A DNA stretch of 9,920 nucleotides from Fervidifonticultor sp964526945 (GTDB lineage Bacteria > Sysuimicrobiota > Sysuimicrobiia > Sysuimicrobiales > Humicultoraceae). Below the pieces are notes generated by a model. The model saw only the letters and a list, made by a program, of their open reading frames with translations. It was not told the DNA's origin and ran no database searches. The stretch lies in contig CAZGNA010000100.1 in the NCBI GenBank assembly GCA_964526945.1, positions 1 through 9,920 of the forward strand, given 5' to 3'. Shown one piece after another: positions 6,848-9,920 of this stretch (position 1 is its first letter; each line of letters begins with the position of its first letter). The position numbers and the translations under genes were made by a program.

Positions 6848-8155
6848 CTACGGGCCGCCGGGTATACGCGTTGCGCGCTCGGGCACCGGGGCCCCGGCCC
6901 CCAGCACCTCGCGGACGATACCTTCGTAGACCGCCGGCGGGAGGGCGTTCTTGAGCCGCAGCGCGACGCTCTTCACCCGTTGTACGATCTCTTCCACCTG
7001 CGCGTCGGTGGCCTGCAGACCCCGTTCCTCCAGGCTCATCTCCACGTAGTGCCGCCCCGTGCCCCGCCCGGGCAGCAGGTGGGGGCCGTCGCGCCCCACC
7101 AGGGCCGGTGGGTACGGGAACAGCGCCACATCGCCCAGGGGCGTGGTCCGAAACTGGCGCAGGATGTGGATGACGATGCCGGATTCGACCTCGAAGAGTC
7201 CCGCGCCGACGATCGGCTTGTTGGACGCCGGGCGGACCTTGGAGATCTCCGCCACCATCTGCGACAGCCGGTACAGACCGTCCAGGCGAATCCCCGTCGG
7301 AATGCCCAGCAGGTGCTCGCATGCCACCGCCACTTCTTCGGTGGCCACGTTGCCCGCGCGCTCCCCCAGGTTGTTGACCGAACAGTGGACCTCGTCCACG
7401 CCCGACGCGATGGCCATGAGGGCGCTGGCCGTCGCCTGCCCGTAGTCGTTGTGGATGTGCAGGCCCAGCGGGGTCTCGGGGAACCACTCGCGGAGCTTGG
7501 TCACGAAGACCCGCATGGCCAGTGGATGGGCCATGCCGAAGGTGTCCGAGACCGTGATGCGATCGATGGCGCCGCGCTCGAGGATCTCGCCAAAGAAGCG
7601 CTTGATGTACTCGAGGCTGGGGATCCGAAAGGTGTCCCACCCCATGAACTCCACGTACATGCCCGCCTCGTCCTTCGCCCGGCGCGAGAGGGCGACGATC
7701 TTGTCGATGAGCTGTTCGGGCGTGAGGTTGTAGGCGTACTTGATCAGGAAGGGGTTGATGCCAAACTCCAGCACCATCCCGGGCGCGCCGCAGGCGAGCA
7801 CCGCCGCGAGGTCGTCGTCCCGCACGCGGACCAAGGGCGTCACCCGCGCCCGGAGCTTCATTTGCACCAGGGTACGGATGACCTCGCGATCCTCCTCGGT
7901 GGCCGGCAGGCCGGGCTCGATGGAGGGAATGCCGATCTTGTCCATCTCCTGGGCCAGGAACACCTTCTCGTCCACAGTGAACGCCACCCGGGCGGTCTGT
8001 TCGCCATCGCGCAGCGTCACGTCGTGGATCGTCAGTCGCGGGGGCACCCGCATCTGCTCACGGACCTCGGGCAGGTAGTTGAGTGGGGACACCCACCGTC
8101 CCGGGCCGAAGTATGGCTCGTCCAGCGTGATACCGAAGGCTTCGGGTGTTGCCAT
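6848..8155 (-). CDS. HMGL-like enzyme of the isopropylmalate/homocitrate/citramalate synthase family
   Basis: 435 aa, cytoplasmic TIM-barrel enzyme of the HMGL-like family (COG0119). Members join acetyl-CoA to 2-oxo acids or cleave acyl-CoA or 4-hydroxy-2-oxo acids, with a divalent metal. Motifs seen: VTLRDGEQ at 46-53 (catalytic R49, metal ligand D50, Q53), IEPGLPA at 79-85, HIHNDYG at 233-239 (metal ligands H233, H235), and NNLGERAGN at 261-269, which is typical of the IPMS/homocitrate synthase branch rather than HMG-CoA lyase. The LeuA C-terminal allosteric domain is absent: only about 110 residues follow the barrel. The start ATG 8155 has AGGAGG at 8162-8167, 6 nt upstream; the in-frame ATG at 8161, which overlaps the trmB stop, touches that site with no spacing. 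Its place between trmB and a hydrolase/transporter set suggests a catabolic or assimilation step rather than leucine synthesis. Confidence 0.9.
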   Translation of the reverse strand: MATPEAFGITLDEPYFGPGRWVSPLNYLPEVREQMRVPPRLTIHDVTLRDGEQTARVAFTVDEKVFLAQEMDKIGIPSIEPGLPATEEDREVIRTLVQMKLRARVTPLVRVRDDDLAAVLACGAPGMVLEFGINPFLIKYAYNLTPEQLIDKIVALSRRAKDEAGMYVEFMGWDTFRIPSLEYIKRFFGEILERGAIDRITVSDTFGMAHPLAMRVFVTKLREWFPETPLGLHIHNDYGQATASALMAIASGVDEVHCSVNNLGERAGNVATEEVAVACEHLLGIPTGIRLDGLYRLSQMVAEISKVRPASNKPIVGAGLFEVESGIVIHILRQFRTTPLGDVALFPYPPALVGRDGPHLLPGRGTGRHYVEMSLEERGLQATDAQVEEIVQRVKSVALRLKNALPPAVYEGIVREVLGAGAPVPERATRIPGGP

Positions 8156-8157
8156 CC

Positions 8158-9123
8158 TCATCCTCCTTCCGGAGCTGTCTGGCGCTCCTTCCGCCGGAAC
8201 GTCGCGGGCCCATCCGACACGACCGAGGGGGTGCGCCGCACGCGGCCTGCCTCTTGGGACGGAGCGGGCGGTGACGTCGCGTCGTTGGCCGGATGGGGCG
8301 GTGCCGGGGCCGTGGGCAGTACACGGTCGGCCGTGACGTCCAGCAGCAGGTCCAGCGTCGGCCCGTAGGTGGCGCGCAGCAGCTCGGCGAACCGGTGGTA
8401 GATCTTGTTCACGTAGATGTCGTGCCGGATGTAGTTGCGGATGGTGCGAAGCACGGCGGGATTCGAGGTCCAGACGCCGTGCCACGTGCCATGGGAACGG
8501 TCCATCAGGAGGCCGGCGGCGTCGTCGGCTACCAGCAGTAGCTGGTCACCGTGGCGCTCGTAGACCGTGGGCAGCATGACGTGGTGCACGGTGTAGCCGA
8601 TCGCCACGTCGGGGGCGTCGAACAGCATGGCGGCGATCCGCACGCCGCGTCGGTCGGCGCGGCGCAACAGCTCCAGCAGATCGAGCACCTGGTCGCGCCA
8701 GGCGCTGAGGTAGAGGTCCCGACGGGCAGCGGTGATGATCCGTCGCGCCCTGTCCAGCAACGGCTCGTAGCCCTCCAGGTGCCACAGCATCTCCCGGCGG
8801 GTGGTGGCTGCGGCTGGCCGCAGGCCGCGGCGGAGCGTGGCAGCCAGCATGCGGAACCGCGCTTCGCGGGCTCGGAGGAACTCGTCGGCCGGAAGCGGCA
8901 CGTAGGTCACGGGCCGGCTGTCGATGAGGGTGACGAGTCCGCGGTGCAGCAGGCGCCGCAGGGACGCGTAGACCTTGGCCGACGGGACGCCGGAATGCTG
9001 GCTGATCTGGTTGCCGTTGGCCGGGTTCACCTCGTGGAGCGCGAGGTAGACGCGGGCGTCGTAGGTGGACAGCCCTAGCTCGCGTAGGGCAGCCAGCAGG
9101 CCGGCAGGTGAGTGGCGCGCCAT
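8158..9123 (-). CDS. TrmB-family transcriptional regulator
   Basis: 321 aa, COG1378 type. The N-terminal winged helix-turn-helix spans about 10-75 and has the TrmB hallmark LRELGLSTYDARVYLAL (13-29), then NQISQHSGVPSAKVYASLRRL as the recognition region and a wing ending in YVPLP. A helical linker (80-110) leads to an effector domain (about 115-255) that includes LSAWRD...GVRI and the WTSNPAVLRTIRNYIRHDIY region (218-237) seen in TrmB relatives. The last about 55 residues are Pro-rich and charged, probably disordered. Family members sense sugars or other small molecules and repress or activate nearby transport operons. ATG 9123 has no Shine-Dalgarno; a perfect inverted repeat lies 9 nt upstream. 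First gene of the cluster, ending 2 nt before the HMGL-like start, so it probably regulates itself and everything downstream, perhaps also the divergent transporter. Confidence 0.92.
   Translation of the reverse strand: MARHSPAGLLAALRELGLSTYDARVYLALHEVNPANGNQISQHSGVPSAKVYASLRRLLHRGLVTLIDSRPVTYVPLPADEFLRAREARFRMLAATLRRGLRPAAATTRREMLWHLEGYEPLLDRARRIITAARRDLYLSAWRDQVLDLLELLRRADRRGVRIAAMLFDAPDVAIGYTVHHVMLPTVYERHGDQLLLVADDAAGLLMDRSHGTWHGVWTSNPAVLRTIRNYIRHDIYVNKIYHRFAELLRATYGPTLDLLLDVTADRVLPTAPAPPHPANDATSPPAPSQEAGRVRRTPSVVSDGPATFRRKERQTAPEGG
8162..8167 (-). promoter_or_regulatory. Ribosome binding site deciding the HMGL-like gene start
   Basis: AGGAGG on the minus strand, formed by the last codons of trmB. 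It is 6 nt from ATG 8155 and 0 nt from ATG 8161, so it selects the downstream ATG and ties translation of the enzyme to that of the regulator. Confidence 0.75.
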
Positions 9124-9132
9124 GGAAATGCT

Positions 9133-9150
9133 CTACTACCCTGGTAGTAG
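9133..9150. promoter_or_regulatory. Inverted repeat, probable TrmB operator
   Basis: CTACTACC-CT-GGTAGTAG is a perfect 8-bp inverted repeat around a 2-bp centre, 9 nt upstream of the trmB ATG and inside the divergent intergenic region. The AT-containing arms stand out from GC-rich surroundings. Size and symmetry fit a dimeric winged-helix protein, and archaeal TrmB operators also contain a TACT...AGTA dyad. Binding here would block the trmB operon start. I saw no second full copy in the window. Confidence 0.7.
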
Positions 9151-9222
9151 GGAATGTTCGCCCCGACCCACCGGCTTCCCTCTGTCCCAAATGGGCCTCG
9201 CGCGGTTGCCTCGGCAGCGCCG

Positions 9223-9251
9223 TTCCCTGTCGATGCCGGACCGGATATAAT
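9223..9251 (+). promoter_or_regulatory. Promoter of the DUF1646 gene, probably leaderless
   Basis: A perfect -10 TATAAT lies at 9246-9251, with a weak -35 TTCCCT (9223-9228, 3 of 6 matches) at a 17-nt spacer. Transcription should begin within about 7 nt of the box, close to or at the GTG at 9260. There is no Shine-Dalgarno in the 8 nt between box and start codon, and an in-frame TGA at 9254-9256 excludes an earlier start. Confidence 0.7.
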
Positions 9252-9259
9252 CCTGAAGC

Positions 9260-9920
9260 GTGCCGTTCCCCGTCCTCGCCAACCTCGTCGTCCTGCTGGT
9301 GGTCCTGGCGGGCCCGTTCCTCTCCCGCCGGATCGAGGAGAACCTCGAGGGCTTCCTGTTCATCGCCGGCGTGGCCTCGGCCCTGGCGTCGGGCGTGCTC
9401 ACGGTGCCCCTGATCGGTGAGGCGCTGCGCCATCCGCTGCCGATCACCGCAGCGGTCTTCGGGTTCGGCCTGCTGTTCCTGTGGGCGCGCTCCCACGTGG
9501 GGCAGGCCGTCGACTGGGCCCAGGCCCGGATCGGCGCCGGCGCCCTCGTGGCGGTGGCCACGGTGGGGCTGGGGCTGGCCGCGAGTGTCGTCACGGCGAT
9601 CATCGCCTCGCTGGTGCTCGTGGAGTTCGTCTCGGCCCTGCGCCTGCCCGGGCGCGCCGAGACCCGCATCGTGGTGTGCGCCTGCTTCGCCATCGGTCTG
9701 GGCGCCGCCCTCACGCCGGTCGGCGAGCCGCTCTCGACCATCGCCACGGCCAAGCTCCGGCAGGACTTCTGGTTCCTGTTGCGGCTGCTGGGGCCCTACG
9801 TCGTCCCGGGTGTCGTCGCGCTGGGGGTGCTGGCGCGCGTGGCAGCGCGGGACGCCACTCAAGGCGCAGGCGACGCCGTATCGACCGGTGCGCTGGGCGC
9901 CCCGCCCGCAGGCGCGCCGG
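9260..9920 (+). CDS. DUF1646-family predicted cation transporter (3' end outside window)
   Basis: The first 220 aa are present and open to the window edge. The family (PF07854) consists of multi-spanning inner-membrane proteins predicted to carry cations; no substrate is established. Signature regions are LGLAASVVTAIIASLVLVEF (104-123) and the highly conserved CFAIGLGAALTPVGEPLSTI (142-161), followed by ATAKL and LLGPYVVPGV. Hydrophobic segments are visible at about 5-20, 32-52, 61-76, 95-125, 137-153 and 172-193. Residues from about 196 on are Ala/Gly/Pro-rich, probably a loop between membrane halves. GTG 9260 is the first possible start because a TGA lies 4 nt upstream. It is divergent from trmB with 136 nt between, so it may share the operator at 9133-9150, although that site is about 95 nt from this promoter. 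Confidence 0.88.
   Translation, partial: MPFPVLANLVVLLVVLAGPFLSRRIEENLEGFLFIAGVASALASGVLTVPLIGEALRHPLPITAAVFGFGLLFLWARSHVGQAVDWAQARIGAGALVAVATVGLGLAASVVTAIIASLVLVEFVSALRLPGRAETRIVVCACFAIGLGAALTPVGEPLSTIATAKLRQDFWFLLRLLGPYVVPGVVALGVLARVAARDATQGAGDAVSTGALGAPPAGAP

Noticed and set aside
5958..7640. Long N-terminal extension of the livK frame
   Set aside because: It is out of frame across the cyclase and HMGL-like genes; the GTG at 5957 with AGGAGG and a signal peptide is the evident start.
6848..8155. Calling the HMGL-like enzyme LeuA (2-isopropylmalate synthase)
   Set aside because: The C-terminal regulatory domain is missing and no leucine pathway genes are nearby; motifs fit the wider IPMS/homocitrate/citramalate group only.
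5903..8368. 821-codon plus-strand open frame
   Set aside because: Antisense to the cyclase and HMGL-like genes, which carry intact catalytic motifs; the translation has no domain and is rich in His/Arg/Val/Asp as expected of a shadow frame.
8546..9862. 438-codon minus-strand open frame covering the trmB start and the DUF1646 gene
   Set aside because: It overlaps two genes with clear family motifs; its product is a low-complexity Arg/Gly/Asp/His/Gln mix typical of antisense frames in GC-rich DNA.

Overview
The window is a strongly GC-rich bacterial chromosome segment. Evidence for a bacterium is Shine-Dalgarno-led genes, a tRNA-Ser with encoded CCA, a Tat-type signal peptide and a Liv-type ABC transporter. 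The phylum cannot be fixed by eye. The mix of a TrmB-family regulator, a DUF1646 carrier and a -10 box abutting a start codon would suit a GC-rich, possibly thermophilic deep-branching lineage, but that is a weak inference.

Layout. Positions 51-992 (minus) hold an unrecognised membrane-anchored helical protein with its own putative promoter; a 16-bp perfect palindrome lies at the expected transcription start. A tRNA-Ser(CGA) follows at 1271-1360 (minus). From 9123 down to 1476 (minus) runs one tightly packed eight-gene cluster, in transcription order: TrmB-family regulator, HMGL-like synthase/lyase of the isopropylmalate/homocitrate synthase type, cyclase-family metal hydrolase, then livK-H-M-G-F. 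Junctions are 2-38 nt gaps or 4-14 nt overlaps, so a single transcript is likely. At the right edge a divergent plus-strand gene (9260 to beyond the window) encodes a DUF1646-family predicted transporter.

How the genes fit together. The Liv system should import a branched-chain amino acid-like or other small carboxylated or amide compound. The cyclase-family hydrolase (kynurenine formamidase/isatin hydrolase-like fold) and the HMGL enzyme (C-C bond formation or cleavage on a 2-oxo acid/acyl-CoA) probably process it, and TrmB probably senses it. A perfect 8-2-8 inverted repeat 9 nt upstream of the trmB start is the obvious operator candidate, which would make the whole cluster autoregulated. 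The substrate cannot be read from the sequence.

Main points of interest: this regulator-enzymes-transporter operon and its operator; a probable leaderless DUF1646 transcript driven by a perfect TATAAT; a livH gene that seems to need a CTG start; and a 15-bp tandem duplication of the translation start region of the leftmost gene.
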